Shown: positions 19,513 through 29,265 of the stretch, one piece after another | How the letters are laid out: each line of letters starts with the position of its first letter | Numbering within the stretch: position 1 is the first letter of the stretch | Source: Xenorhabdus hominickii | GTDB lineage: Bacteria; Pseudomonadota; Gammaproteobacteria; Enterobacterales; Enterobacteriaceae | Assembly: GCF_002632725.1 (NCBI RefSeq) | Contig: NZ_NJAI01000001.1 | Span: forward strand, 717,977-781,976 | Direction: 5' to 3' | DNA: 64,000 bases | Made by a program: the position numbers and the translations under genes | Notes under the pieces: model-generated | Database searches by the model: none | Seen by the model: only the letters and a program-made list of their open reading frames with translations | Told to the model about the DNA's origin: nothing

Positions 19513-20391
19513 ATGAAATATGATATAATATTCTCTGTTGCAGCTCATGAATCCGAAGAGTCTTTAATAGATCTAATTGAAAATGTGAGAAAATTTGTAC
19601 CAAACTCTCTTATTGTGATTCATTTAAAAAAAGGATTTAAAATAAGAAAAATTAAGGAAACATATAAAAATGTATATTTTAATCCCAACACTTATGATAC
19701 TGGCTATTTAGACCAAAGCCTTACTATTGCTCATTCTAGCAATATTTATTACCTTATAGAAAAAAACATTGATGCTGATTATTTTGCTATTTTAGGAAGT
19801 AATGAACTATTCGTGAGAAAAGGCCTTTATGAATACATAAAAGATAAATATTTTATTGCTTATCAAACTGATGAAAAAGACTACCATATACAAGTAGCGA
19901 AAAAGGATAAGCACTTAAACACTCTTTTAACAAAAATAGATGGAAAAATTATAAAGTCTCCTCCGGAAGGTACATTCTATAAATTTGCCATACTTAAAGA
20001 AAAATTAAGAAATCCATATATAGAGGAATATCTCAACGAATTAACTTGTTATTTTACATCTAAAAATAAAATCACATTTAGAAAAATAAGTAATAAAATA
20101 GCAAGACTAATACTACATATTACACCTAAATTGAAAATAACTATACCTTCTAACATAATAAGATTTTCATATGCAAGTGAAGAAATATTTTTCCCAACAA
20201 TAATGCAATCGCCTACATCTATTAGAGACAATTCATATTGTTATATTAAATGGCATGATAATCTTAATATCGACATAGATGATATAGTGAATGTGAATAA
20301 TGGTGTACACGTCGGGAAATATTCAGTAAAACGAATAGAAAGAAATATATTAGATCCAAAAAGAATTTGGATAAAAAATGAAATCAATTAA
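19513..20391 (+). CDS. Putative GT14-like glycosyltransferase
   Basis: Not firmly recognised. The N-terminus (IIFSVAAHESEESLIDLI, then SLIVIHLKKG) resembles the opening of core-2/I-branching-type GT14 enzymes, where HxxxxxL and V-H strands are typical, and the later SYASEEIFFPTIM recalls the GT14 acidic SDESFF region. No signal peptide and no membrane span. It lies between the precursor-activation genes and wzx, where a repeat-unit transferase is expected. Overlaps wzx by 14 bp. Its role as a transferase is an inference from context and weak similarity. Confidence 0.5.
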   Translation: MKYDIIFSVAAHESEESLIDLIENVRKFVPNSLIVIHLKKGFKIRKIKETYKNVYFNPNTYDTGYLDQSLTIAHSSNIYYLIEKNIDADYFAILGSNELFVRKGLYEYIKDKYFIAYQTDEKDYHIQVAKKDKHLNTLLTKIDGKIIKSPPEGTFYKFAILKEKLRNPYIEEYLNELTCYFTSKNKITFRKISNKIARLILHITPKLKITIPSNIIRFSYASEEIFFPTIMQSPTSIRDNSYCYIKWHDNLNIDIDDIVNVNNGVHVGKYSVKRIERNILDPKRIWIKNEIN

Positions 20392-21643
20392 CTCTAACTC
20401 AATATATCTAGTAATAGAAAAATCACTTAGATTCTTCAACGGAATAATTGCAACAGCCCTGACTGCTCGTTATCTAGGAGCAGAAAACATTGGATATTAT
20501 AATTATAATATCGCAATAATTATGTTGCTCACTCCTATAGTCATGCTAGGATTCAGAGATATTTTAATCACAAAAATAAAAGAAAAACATTTTAACCATT
20601 ATTACATTGTATTATCAACTCTATCATCCTTTATCGTTTCTACTTTAATTTACATAATAATAATTATGTATGAAAAAAATAGTCATGGCATTTCAATACT
20701 TGAAATCTCACCATTAAAAATTCTTGGTTTTATATTAATTCTTTTATCTTTTGAACCTAGTTTATCATTACTTATTTCACATGAAAAATCAAAATTCATA
20801 CTATTAGCCGGATTGTTACAAACAATAATTTCCATTACACTAAAGGTTCTATTAGTCTATTATAAAGGGAATATAGTTCATCTTTGCATGATATATTTAA
20901 TAGAAAATTTAATTTACTATTTTATATGTACAGCCTCAGCAATTTTTTTATTTAAAAATAAAAAAACAAACATTAAAATAAAAAGACTATTTAAAGCAAT
21001 TCCTAAATTTTATTCTGAAATATTTTCTAGCAGTATTAATTTGATGATCTCTGGCTTTATGATTAGTGCTTATATGAGAATAGACATCTTCATGATTGAA
21101 CACTACTCAAATCTTAGTTCTGTAGGGATTTATTCTACCGCAGTAAGACTAATAGAAGCCATTTATTTTATTCCATCCATGTACGTTTTGGGATCATTTC
21201 CTAATATAATAGAAAATTTAAAAAATAAAAACTTTATAGCTTGCGCAAACATATCTAAGATTTTACTTCTATCTTCTATGGTATTTATTATTTTTTATCA
21301 AGTCGTTGGAGATGATATTATTGACACTCTTTTTGGAATTAATTTTCGAGAAGCTAGCGATATATTAAAAATTTATAGTCTTGTTGTCATTATTACATTT
21401 CAGGGTTTTCTTATAGAAAAAATAATATTATTAAAGCACGGCAGCAAAGTTATATTAATAGCTGTTTTCCTAGGATTAATATTAAATATAATAATGAATA
21501 TGGTATTCATCCCTATATATGGAATAAAAGGCGCAGCATATAGTACAATTGCATGCCAATCTATAAGCTATTTTGCCTATTATTTATTTAACAAAAAAAC
21601 AAGAAATACTATATTTTCCATTTATCAAAATTATAGTAAATAG
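20378..21643 (+). CDS. wzx: O-antigen flippase Wzx
   Basis: Polysaccharide-transporter (MATE-like) protein moving the lipid-linked O-unit across the inner membrane. The 421-residue product has about twelve hydrophobic segments. The N-terminal FFNGIIATALTARYLGAENIGYYNYN and C-terminal GIKGAAYSTIACQSIS stretches are typical of the PST family. Sequence between relatives varies with O-unit structure, so substrate cannot be read. Overlap with the gene before suggests coupling. Confidence 0.88.
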   Translation: MKSINSNSIYLVIEKSLRFFNGIIATALTARYLGAENIGYYNYNIAIIMLLTPIVMLGFRDILITKIKEKHFNHYYIVLSTLSSFIVSTLIYIIIIMYEKNSHGISILEISPLKILGFILILLSFEPSLSLLISHEKSKFILLAGLLQTIISITLKVLLVYYKGNIVHLCMIYLIENLIYYFICTASAIFLFKNKKTNIKIKRLFKAIPKFYSEIFSSSINLMISGFMISAYMRIDIFMIEHYSNLSSVGIYSTAVRLIEAIYFIPSMYVLGSFPNIIENLKNKNFIACANISKILLLSSMVFIIFYQVVGDDIIDTLFGINFREASDILKIYSLVVIITFQGFLIEKIILLKHGSKVILIAVFLGLILNIIMNMVFIPIYGIKGAAYSTIACQSISYFAYYLFNKKTRNTIFSIYQNYSK

Positions 21644-21654
21644 AGTCATAGTAA

Positions 21655-22644
21655 ATGCAAAAATCATCAAATATTAATAGTAAATTAGTTAGCGTAATCA
21701 TTACTGTTTTTAATAGTTTCAACCATCTTAGATATTGCTTAGACAGCATTATTCAACAAACACATAAAAATTTAGAGATAATAATAATTGATGATTTCTC
21801 ATCAGATAACTCTCCCGAGATTATAAACGAATATGTCAAAAAAGATAGCAGAATAAAATTCATTGCTCTAGATGAAAACCGTGGCTATTTAGAAGCAACC
21901 AACATAGGATTAAAACTAGCAACAGGTGAGTTTATTACCTTTTTAGATTCAGATGATACTTGCCCATTAAACCGTATTGAGCTACAGTTATCATATTTAA
22001 ATGATAACTGTTTAGACTTAGTCGGAACAAATTGTAATATTATAGATAAACATGGTAATAAAATATCCACGATTGAATACCCTAGATATAATGGCGTGAA
22101 AGGTATAAATTCAATAAGGGCCTGTGGATCTTCAGTATTATTTAAGAGAAATATTCTACACTGTGTAGGTTTATTTAACCCTCTATTTTCAAGAATCGGT
22201 TCTGAAGATTTTGAGTGGTTATTAAGATGCACAAAAAAATACAAATTTGAAAATATGAAATACGCCCTATACAATTATCGCAAACATGAAAATTCCATTA
22301 CTACGGATTTAAAAAGCGAGCACTCCTTATATAGATCCATCTCTCATATTCTAGCAGAGAAATTGGTAGCCTACTTTCATAAAAATTTATCTAATAACTA
22401 CTGGAAAAAAAATGAAGTTCAGGAAAAATTTGAAATAATAAAAACTGAGTTAATAGAAAAAGAAAAAAAATATCCCATTAATGTCCTTAAGCGTGAAACT
22501 GATTCTATGATATTTAATAAATTTTATTATGAAGCAATTAAGAAAAACATTCACTTCATATGGAACCACAAAAGAAAATTATCGGCCTATATTTTATTAT
22601 TAAAAACAATTATTAAATCAATTATTTTGAAATTAATAAGATAA
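21655..22644 (+). CDS. GT2-family glycosyltransferase
   Basis: GT-A enzyme predicted to add one sugar to the O-unit at the cytoplasmic face. The 329-residue protein opens with the classic VSVIITVFNSFNHLRYCLDSI, followed by IIIIDDFSSDNS and the metal-binding DSDD (about residues 99-102), then EDFEWLLRC as the catalytic ED region. The C-terminal 100 residues are basic and helical. Linkage and donor cannot be deduced. IS1 debris follows directly, separating it from wzy. Confidence 0.88.
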   Translation: MQKSSNINSKLVSVIITVFNSFNHLRYCLDSIIQQTHKNLEIIIIDDFSSDNSPEIINEYVKKDSRIKFIALDENRGYLEATNIGLKLATGEFITFLDSDDTCPLNRIELQLSYLNDNCLDLVGTNCNIIDKHGNKISTIEYPRYNGVKGINSIRACGSSVLFKRNILHCVGLFNPLFSRIGSEDFEWLLRCTKKYKFENMKYALYNYRKHENSITTDLKSEHSLYRSISHILAEKLVAYFHKNLSNNYWKKNEVQEKFEIIKTELIEKEKKYPINVLKRETDSMIFNKFYYEAIKKNIHFIWNHKRKLSAYILLLKTIIKSIILKLIR

Positions 22645-22649
22645 ATTAA

Positions 22650-22783
22650 TAAGTATTAGCTCGTAACATCAGTTTATTGAATCATGTATAGTGTGCCTAT
22701 TTGGAGAACATTCAGATGGCAAAGATTGGTGTTGTCTGCCCATCTCGTTGTGCGGTAAAAGGGATCCACCGTAATGGGGATCA
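22650..22783 (+). mobile_element. IS1-family remnant, 5' fragment (copy A)
   Basis: An insA-like start ATG at 22716 reads MAKIGVVCPSRCAVKGIHRNG, the zinc-finger N-terminus of IS1 InsA, and breaks off after about 24 codons. The AT-rich 60 bp before it resemble the left end of IS1. It is cut by copy B, which starts at 22784. The outer edge is approximate. Confidence 0.65.
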
Positions 22784-23537
22784 TGTATTGAATAGTTAGT
22801 TATTGTGATATGCTCTAACTTTTTAGTGGTAGATCACGGCTAAAGTTGCCACTTATTGTCGTTATTGTTACACATCAGAACATGTCAAAGGACATGGAAA
22901 AGGAAATGATGGCCATCCCCGCTATCGCTGTTGCACCTGCTGTAAGGTCTCTCAGTGGGAATACACCTATCAAGCTTGCAAACCCGATGTTAAAGAGCAG
23001 ATTATCAATATAGCAATGAATACACCGTCCGTGTCTTGAAAGTGGTCACAAGCACCCGTCATGACAACGCTAAAAACTTACACCCCGAAACGTGACGACG
23101 CTTCCTCTTGACGGGGATAACATTCAGCTTATCTGTGAAATGGATGAGCAAGGGTCATTTGTGGGAAACAAGAAAAATCAACGCTGGCTCTGGTATGCCT
23201 GAGAACCCCGTCTGAAACGATAGTGGCGCCTGTTTTGGGGGATCGAAGCCGGAAAACATCAGACAAACTGCTTGCCCTTTTATCGCCCTTGACTATTCGG
23301 TTTTATTGTATGGATGACTATACTGTGTATGACAGGCTCTCAGGGGAAGAACACCTGACTGGGAAGATATTCACCCAACGTTTAGAAAGCAACAACTTAA
23401 CGCATCGAACCCGGATAAAAAGACTGAATCGAAAAACGGTAGGGTATTCTAAATCGGAGGAAATGCACGATAGAGTGATTGGCACTTTCATTGAGCGTGA
23501 GAACTCTTTTAGATACGCGATCTAACTATTTAATACA
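22784..23537 (+). mobile_element. IS1-family element, degenerate (copy B)
   Basis: Bounded by inverted repeats: TGTATTGAATAGTTAG at 22784-22799 and its near-perfect complement at 23522-23537 (15 of 16). The 754-bp length fits the family. Inside, an insA-like frame (22836-23039) has lost its start (ACG for ATG), and an insB-like frame is broken. No clear target duplication was seen. Confidence 0.82.
22836..23525 (+). pseudogene. IS1-family transposase (insA/insB) pseudogene
   Basis: The insA part reads AKVATYCRYCYTSEHVKGHG then GHPRYRCCTCCK, with CxxC zinc-finger pairs, from a mutated start at 22836 to a TGA at 23039. The insB part begins near 23090 (TLPLDGDNIQLICEMDEQ, catalytic Asp), hits a TGA after WLWYA near 23200, needs a frameshift near 23220, then runs VAPVLGDRSRKTSDKLLALL to SEEMHDRVIGTF and stops at 23525. 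Several lesions mean it cannot make active transposase alone. Confidence 0.82.
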
Positions 23538-23958
23538 CAACCTGATTAAAATTACTGGGTATTATCTGAACATTCAGCATTATCAATAAATTGGTGTCAT
23601 GATCCATAGATTTTATCACGGATTTAATGGCTAACCTTTTTTATTTGCTGTCGTTCATTTCAGAGCAATGATGCAATGATAAGCATAACTAAGTCAATTT
23701 GGTGATTTTTCACAATGGATCAAAATCGCAAAAATTAGGCCGATATTCTTTAAAGAGATTTATAATCTTAATAAGATTATTTTTACTAAAAAATAGAGGA
23801 ATCAAAATTTTTTCTTATTTATATAAAAGTATTATCCAATAAAAAATTGAAAAAAGAAAAAACCTCACCTCAAAAAATCGCAAAATTTACACTATCACGA
23901 ATAAATATTTATATAAAACCTTATTCGTTTTATTCACTATACTGCAAAAGGATTTTAG
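23538..23958. other. Non-coding AT-rich stretch before wzy
   Basis: About 420 bp with no supportable gene. A 65-codon frame at 23847 overlaps the wzy start in another frame and is unconvincing. The region may keep sequence displaced by the IS1 insertions, and could hold a secondary promoter for the downstream half of the island. Confidence 0.4.
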
Positions 23959-24897
23959 ATGAAATTTTTTCCTCTAATAATCAGAATAGTTTTACTATCC
24001 CCCCTGATCTACTTTTTCTACTTTCCTTTCGAATACAATTTTGACTATATAAACTACTATCCTAACTACACTAACAGCTTATTCACTTATGATTTCCTAT
24101 ATGAATGGACATCATATTTTTTCAAACAATATCTAAATGCTAGTTTTGAAACATTCTGGCTCTGCTTAATGATATTTCAAATTATTCTTTTATCCATTCT
24201 TTATAATAAGATAAAGCTAATTCTGTTAGCTTATCCTGGCATTATAACAATGAGCCAATTTTTCTACGGGACACAAGTAAGATACTCTATAGCAATATTA
24301 ATAAGTATCATTATTTTTTTAAGATTAAAAGAATCCAAAAAAAAAATCATCTTATTTACTCTACCATCACTATTCCATTACGGAAGTCTAATTTCAATCT
24401 TAATATTATTAATAGCCAAGAAGATAAAAAACCAATGGATTATTATAAAAACACCCAAATCCATGGCCTTTTTATTTTTATCATTAATTATATCTCAAGT
24501 ATTACTATACAATTTAGAAACAATTGCATCTTATACTAGATTTTATTACTATATAGGGAGTTCTAATTATTTTTCTTCAAAGTCTTTATCATCAATAATT
24601 TACATAACAATATCATTAATACTGATTATGTATTTATATTCTCATGATACAAAGTGTAGAACAATAGAAATAAAGTCAGGTATATTTTTGTTATTATTCT
24701 GTATATTAATGAATTCAATTGCAGTACTATCTGGTAGAGTTTTTTTAGTATACTTCTTGTTTGAACCAATAATAATATACCAATGCTTGAAATTTTCTAA
24801 ATTTAGAATACTTTCAATATTACTTTTTTTTATATATACCACTAAAGTATTTTTCTATCTTATTAATAATCAATATCATTTCTATTCCATCATATGA
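23959..24897 (+). CDS. wzy: O-antigen polymerase Wzy, EpsG family
   Basis: Polytopic inner-membrane protein predicted to join O-units on the periplasmic side. The 312-residue product is almost wholly hydrophobic, with eight to ten spans. The EpsG-type cues are the FFYGTQVRYSIAILISII segment (Arg after a hydrophobic strand) and SLFHYGSLISILILL with its His. A mid-sized protein next to GT genes, with no other polymerase candidate in the island, supports the call. It is short for a Wzy but normal for EpsG. Overlaps the next gene by 4 bp. Confidence 0.8.
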   Translation: MKFFPLIIRIVLLSPLIYFFYFPFEYNFDYINYYPNYTNSLFTYDFLYEWTSYFFKQYLNASFETFWLCLMIFQIILLSILYNKIKLILLAYPGIITMSQFFYGTQVRYSIAILISIIIFLRLKESKKKIILFTLPSLFHYGSLISILILLIAKKIKNQWIIIKTPKSMAFLFLSLIISQVLLYNLETIASYTRFYYYIGSSNYFSSKSLSSIIYITISLILIMYLYSHDTKCRTIEIKSGIFLLLFCILMNSIAVLSGRVFLVYFLFEPIIIYQCLKFSKFRILSILLFFIYTTKVFFYLINNQYHFYSII

Positions 24898-25976
24898 CTA
24901 TGAAAGTATTACATCTATACAAAAAACACTTTAAAAGTGGAGACGGTATAACAACCGTAGTTAATAACATTAGTTATTATCAGAATAAGCTCATAGATGT
25001 TGATAGCTATGAGCTACCCTTTTCATCTGATGATAAGTCAGATCTATTTTCAACATACAGGATTAGGAATTTCTACGGGTTAATAAGGAGAATACTGAAA
25101 ATAAATCCTGATGTGATTTTCATTCATGGGGTTTTTATTATAAAAATAATTCCATTAATATTTATATTAAAAACAATCTTGAGAAAAAAACTAATATTAG
25201 TTCCTCACTGCTCGCTACTTTATAATTCATTAGAACATAAAAAAATAAAAAAAATAATATATTTGAAATTATTTAATTTAATTTCATTATCTAAAGTTGA
25301 TGCCATACAATTCCTTAATGAGTACGAAGAAAAAAATTCAATTTCACTACGTAAAAAAATGAAAACTTATATTTTACCTAATGGCATTAGTAAAGCAATT
25401 GACAAAAGTAAAGATTTTTCGCATATAAAACCTTTTTATTTAGGCAGGTGCGATATTAATCATAAAGGTATTGATATATTAATAAAGGGATTATCCAATT
25501 ATATTCACATCAATAGTGATAAAGGAAATAATTTTGTTTTTAATTTATATGGCGCGTTGCCTGAGGAAGTAAAAAAAATAAATCCTATAATTGAAGATTA
25601 TAACATCCTTAAAAACATAATAATTCACCCACCAGTTTTTTCAGAAAAAAAGGAAAAATCCTTCATAGAAAATAATATTTATATAATGATGTCAAGATAT
25701 GAAGGCATGCCAATGTCCGTCTTGGAAGCACTATCTTTCGGATGTATATGTATACTCTCTGAAGGCACAAATATGGCAAATATAATTGAAAAACATGAGT
25801 GTGGTTTTAAAGCAAGCAATGACCTTGAGTTAAGCCTAATATTAAGTAAACTTGAGTCATTGACAACTAGTGAATTAGAAAAAATGTCTATAAATGCCAA
25901 AGAATTAATAAAAAATAATTTTCTATGGGAGAATATAGCAATTCAATCTATTAGTGAGATAAAAAATATAATATGA
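24894..25976 (+). CDS. GT4-family glycosyltransferase
   Basis: GT-B enzyme likely adding a sugar to the growing O-unit. The 360-residue protein starts MTMKVLHLYKKHFKSGDGIT, has HGVFIIKIIPLIF in the N-terminal Rossmann half, the inter-domain YLGRCDINHKGIDILIKGL, and the donor-binding SRYEGMPMSVLEALSFG (the E-x7-E type motif, about residues 265-280). ATGA overlap with wzy upstream and with the GT2 gene downstream indicates one transcription and translation unit. Confidence 0.86.
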   Translation: MTMKVLHLYKKHFKSGDGITTVVNNISYYQNKLIDVDSYELPFSSDDKSDLFSTYRIRNFYGLIRRILKINPDVIFIHGVFIIKIIPLIFILKTILRKKLILVPHCSLLYNSLEHKKIKKIIYLKLFNLISLSKVDAIQFLNEYEEKNSISLRKKMKTYILPNGISKAIDKSKDFSHIKPFYLGRCDINHKGIDILIKGLSNYIHINSDKGNNFVFNLYGALPEEVKKINPIIEDYNILKNIIIHPPVFSEKKEKSFIENNIYIMMSRYEGMPMSVLEALSFGCICILSEGTNMANIIEKHECGFKASNDLELSLILSKLESLTTSELEKMSINAKELIKNNFLWENIAIQSISEIKNII

Positions 25977-26809
25977 ACATTATAACTAATGACAATAATA
26001 AAATACCATTCTCTATTCTTATGTCTTTGTATAAAAATGAAAATACAAAATACTTATATAAATGTCTAGAAAGCCTATACGAACAAAAACTACAAGCTGA
26101 AGAGATAATCATTGTCTTTGATGGTGATATAGGAATTGAACTTGAAACTATAGTTTTCGAATGGAAATCTAAGCTCCCAATAAAAATTGTCAGAATAGAA
26201 AAAAATGTGGGTTTAGGACAAGCTCTAAATTTAGGATTATTACAATGTAACAATAATATAATTGCTCGAATGGATACGGATGATATCTGCCTTCCTGATA
26301 GATTTATAAAACAGATACCATATATATATCAACATCAAGACATAGCAGTGCTTGGCTCTAATATTTTTGAATATGATGAAGAAATATCCAGTTTAATTAG
26401 TCAAAAATCAATTCCTATATCACATGAAGATATATTAAAATTCATAAAAAAAAGAAACCCTTTTAATCATATGAGTGTTGTTTTCAGAAAGAATATGATA
26501 ATTAATTCAGGAAGTTATCAGCATCATAACTTAATGGAAGACTATAACCTATGGATCCGTGTCGTATCTAATGGATATAAAGTCGAAAATCTGCCAGATC
26601 GATTATTGAAAGTAAGAGCAGGTAACTCAATGATAAAGAGAAGACGAGGTCTAGACTATATTGGAAGTGAATACAAATTAGCCAAATTAAAAATTGAAAA
26701 TAATATAGATAACTTAACATCAATCTATATGATATTTTTACAACGAAGTTTAATTAGAATACTTCCAATTTCATTACTATCCACTCTATATAAAACAATG
26801 CGAAAATAA
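25973..26809 (+). CDS. GT2-family glycosyltransferase
   Basis: A 278-residue GT-A enzyme: ILMSLYKNENTKYLYKCLESL opening, IIIVFDGD, the metal-binding MDTDD (about residues 100-104), and NLMEDYNLWIRV as the catalytic acidic region. Similar architecture to amylovoran/O-antigen transferases that act late on a repeat unit. It overlaps the preceding GT4 gene by 4 bp and is 4 bp before the epimerase gene. Donor and linkage unknown. Confidence 0.87.
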   Translation: MNIITNDNNKIPFSILMSLYKNENTKYLYKCLESLYEQKLQAEEIIIVFDGDIGIELETIVFEWKSKLPIKIVRIEKNVGLGQALNLGLLQCNNNIIARMDTDDICLPDRFIKQIPYIYQHQDIAVLGSNIFEYDEEISSLISQKSIPISHEDILKFIKKRNPFNHMSVVFRKNMIINSGSYQHHNLMEDYNLWIRVVSNGYKVENLPDRLLKVRAGNSMIKRRRGLDYIGSEYKLAKLKIENNIDNLTSIYMIFLQRSLIRILPISLLSTLYKTMRK

Positions 26810-26813
26810 GGAA

Positions 26814-27773
26814 ATGGTTATGCTAGCAATAATCGGAGGATCTGGTTTCATCGGCACTCGCCTTTCTAATCAGTTAAGAAGAAAAAACATCCCATTTACA
26901 ATAATTGACAAAACAAAAAGTGAGTCTTTTCCAGATAACTGGAAGTATGGAGACGTTACTAAATTAGAAACATTAATTAAATCCTTAAAAGAAACAAAAA
27001 TAATTATCAATTTAGCGGCCGAACATAAGGATAATGTTTCTCCAATCAGTTTATATTATGATGTAAATGTTGATGGTGCCAGAAACGTTTGTATAGCAGC
27101 CGAGAAGTTAAATATAAAACATATTATTTTCACTTCATCTGTCGCAGTCTATGGCTTCGTGGAAAAGGAAACTGGTGAAGACGGTCTTTTCAACGCTTTT
27201 AACGACTATGGGAAATCAAAATTAGAAGCTGAGCATGTATACGATGCTTGGCAAACAAAAGAATCAGATAGGGCATTAGTAACTATTCGACCTACTGTTG
27301 TTTTTGGAGAAAATAATAGGGGTAATGTTTATAATCTATTCAAGCAAATAGCCTCTGGACGTTTCTTGATGATTGGTTCAGGAAATAATAAAAAATCAAT
27401 GGCATATGTTGAAAATGTCGCTGCCTTTCTAAAATTTGCAACAACCTTCAATCCAGGTAGACATATTTTCAATTACGTAGATAAACCAGACTTTACTATG
27501 AATGAATTAACGAACGTTATCTGCAATTCATTAGGAAAAACAAAATCTAATATCCGAATTCCATATCCAATTGGAATTTTAGGTGGTTATTGCTTTGATA
27601 TTTTATCTAAAATAACAAAAAAAGAATTTCCTATTAGTAGTATTAGAGTGAAAAAATTCTGTGCCCGCACACAATTCAAATCTGATAACATGATTCAAAC
27701 GGGATTTATCCCTCCAGTCACACTCGAGCAGGGTATTGCTAATACAGTACAATCCGAGTTTAAGCATCTGTAA
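26814..27773 (+). CDS. NAD-dependent epimerase/dehydratase (extended SDR)
   Basis: Last gene of the island. It has the Rossmann motif GGSGFIG near the N-terminus, the catalytic Ser region FTSSVAVYG (about residues 108-116), and YGKSK (YxxxK, about 136-140). The 319-residue length is typical. Likely makes or edits a nucleotide sugar (a 4-epimerase or 4-keto-reductase role is possible); the exact reaction cannot be read. RBS AAGGAA. Base composition is a little less AT-rich than the genes before it but still far from the flanking trmL. Confidence 0.83.
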   Translation: MVMLAIIGGSGFIGTRLSNQLRRKNIPFTIIDKTKSESFPDNWKYGDVTKLETLIKSLKETKIIINLAAEHKDNVSPISLYYDVNVDGARNVCIAAEKLNIKHIIFTSSVAVYGFVEKETGEDGLFNAFNDYGKSKLEAEHVYDAWQTKESDRALVTIRPTVVFGENNRGNVYNLFKQIASGRFLMIGSGNNKKSMAYVENVAAFLKFATTFNPGRHIFNYVDKPDFTMNELTNVICNSLGKTKSNIRIPYPIGILGGYCFDILSKITKKEFPISSIRVKKFCARTQFKSDNMIQTGFIPPVTLEQGIANTVQSEFKHL

Positions 27774-27845
27774 TTTATTTGACTTCTATTTTTTTATTTT
27801 GCAACCCAAGTCAACGATCATAACTCCCTTCACAGGGAAAAGACC

Positions 27846-28349
27846 ATGCTAAACATCGTCCTATTCGAACCAGAAATCCCGCCTAACACTGGCAACATCA
27901 TCCGTCTGTGTGCCAACACAGGCTGTCAACTTCATCTCATCCAACCTTTGGGGTTCACATGGGATGATAAACGCTTGCGTCGCGCAGGGTTGGATTACCA
28001 CGAGTTTGCCAACATCAAGCAACACCACGACTACAATGCATTTTTGGACAGTGAAGGACTCAGTTCAGTCAATTCACAATCCCCTACTGGGGTCCGTCTG
28101 TTTGCCTTAACCACAAAAGGCACTCCTGCACACAGTAATGTGAGTTATCGTGATGGTGATTATCTGATGTTTGGCCCTGAAACTCGGGGGTTACCGTCTT
28201 ATGTATTAGATAACATGCCTGTGGAACAAAAAATCAGAATTCCTATGCTGCCGGATAGCCGTAGCATGAATCTGTCCAATTCTGTTGCTGTAGTTGTGTT
28301 TGAAGCTTGGCGGCAACTAGGTTATTCAGGCGCGTTATTGCGGGATTAA
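27846..28349 (+). CDS. trmL: tRNA (cytidine(34)-2'-O)-methyltransferase TrmL
   Basis: SPOUT methyltransferase that 2'-O-methylates the wobble base of certain leucine tRNAs. The 167-residue protein has the family start [20 protein letters not shown] and the knotted SAM site [11 protein letters not shown] plus [18 protein letters not shown]. There is an insert-like stretch of low conservation around residues 68-82 (SVNSQSPTG). GC rises sharply relative to the preceding genes: this is the right border of the O-antigen locus, as in Providencia (cpxA to yibK). Confidence 0.95.
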   Translation: MLNIVLFEPEIPPNTGNIIRLCANTGCQLHLIQPLGFTWDDKRLRRAGLDYHEFANIKQHHDYNAFLDSEGLSSVNSQSPTGVRLFALTTKGTPAHSNVSYRDGDYLMFGPETRGLPSYVLDNMPVEQKIRIPMLPDSRSMNLSNSVAVVVFEAWRQLGYSGALLRD

Positions 28350-28361
28350 GATTAATGGGTA

Positions 28362-28390
28362 ACATTCAGCGCCTAACCCGCGCTGAATGT
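28362..28390. terminator. Perfect hairpin between convergent trmL and cysE
   Basis: ACATTCAGCGC/GCGCTGAATGT is an 11-bp perfect inverted repeat with a 7-nt loop. No T tract on either side, so it may be a Rho-linked or bidirectional end signal. Confidence 0.55.
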
Positions 28391-28423
28391 CCTATCTATA
28401 AATCATAAGAAAGGAGCAGAACT

Positions 28424-29245
28424 TCAAATCCCATCCCCATTCTCAAATCCGTTATTTATGCCATTAAAATGCTGGTTCATATCCAACGATGGTTTATCAC
28501 TTTCCGGTTTTCCGACAATCCTCGCTGGTACGCCCGCCACAGTGGTATGAGGTGGAACAGATTTTAATACAACCGACCCCGCTCCAATTTTTGCGCCACG
28601 GCCAATCTCAATATTACCCAAGATTTTGGAACCCGCGCCAATCATTACTCCTTCACGTACTTTTGGATGGCGATCTCCCTCCGCTTTACCTGTACCACCA
28701 AGCGTTACAGATTGCAGAATAGAAACGTCATTCTCAACAACTGCGGTTTCACCAATCACAATACCGGTTGCATGGTCGAGCATAATACCGCAGCCAATTT
28801 TCGCGGCAGGATGGATATCTACAGCAAAAGAAACTGAGATCTGGTTTTGCATATAAGTCGCCAATGCCTTGCGATCTTGTTTCCACAACCAATGTGCAAT
28901 GCGATAGGCCTGTAAAGCATGGAAGCCCTTGAGGTAGAGCAATGGTGTCGAGTATTTGTCTACTGCTGGATCTCGTAATCGAACAGCTTTGATATCATAT
29001 GCTGCCGATTCGATCATTTTGGGGTCACTACGGTAAGCGTCTTCAACAACTTCTTTGACCTCAATCGCAGGCATAATCGGTGTTGCTAGCTTATTTGCCA
29101 ACATATAGCTCAGGGCACTACCCAGGTTTTCATGCTTGAGTAGTGTCGCGTGAAAAAAACTGGCTAACATGGGTTCACAGTCTGCCAGCGCCCTTGCTTC
29201 ATTTTTTATATTTTTCCAGACTTCGTTCAGTTCTTCTCGCGACAT
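28424..29245 (-). CDS. cysE: Serine O-acetyltransferase
   Basis: Acetylates serine with acetyl-CoA, the first committed step to cysteine; forms cysteine synthase with CysK. Start at the ATG at 29245 (MSREELNEVW; AGGA upstream), giving 273 residues like E. coli; the longer frame uses TTG. N-terminal helical domain, then the left-handed beta-helix of hexapeptide repeats (GIVIGETAVVENDVSILQSV), active-site HPAAKIG and DHATG His residues, and a C-terminus ending in Ile, needed for CysK binding. Follows gpsA on the minus strand. Confidence 0.97.
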   Translation of the reverse strand: MSREELNEVWKNIKNEARALADCEPMLASFFHATLLKHENLGSALSYMLANKLATPIMPAIEVKEVVEDAYRSDPKMIESAAYDIKAVRLRDPAVDKYSTPLLYLKGFHALQAYRIAHWLWKQDRKALATYMQNQISVSFAVDIHPAAKIGCGIMLDHATGIVIGETAVVENDVSILQSVTLGGTGKAEGDRHPKVREGVMIGAGSKILGNIEIGRGAKIGAGSVVLKSVPPHTTVAGVPARIVGKPESDKPSLDMNQHFNGINNGFENGDGI

Positions 29246-29265
29246 AGCAGTCATTCCTATCTTAC

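Noticed and set aside
23847..24044. 65-residue frame before wzy
   Set aside because: Overlaps the wzy start in another frame, no family, weak start context.
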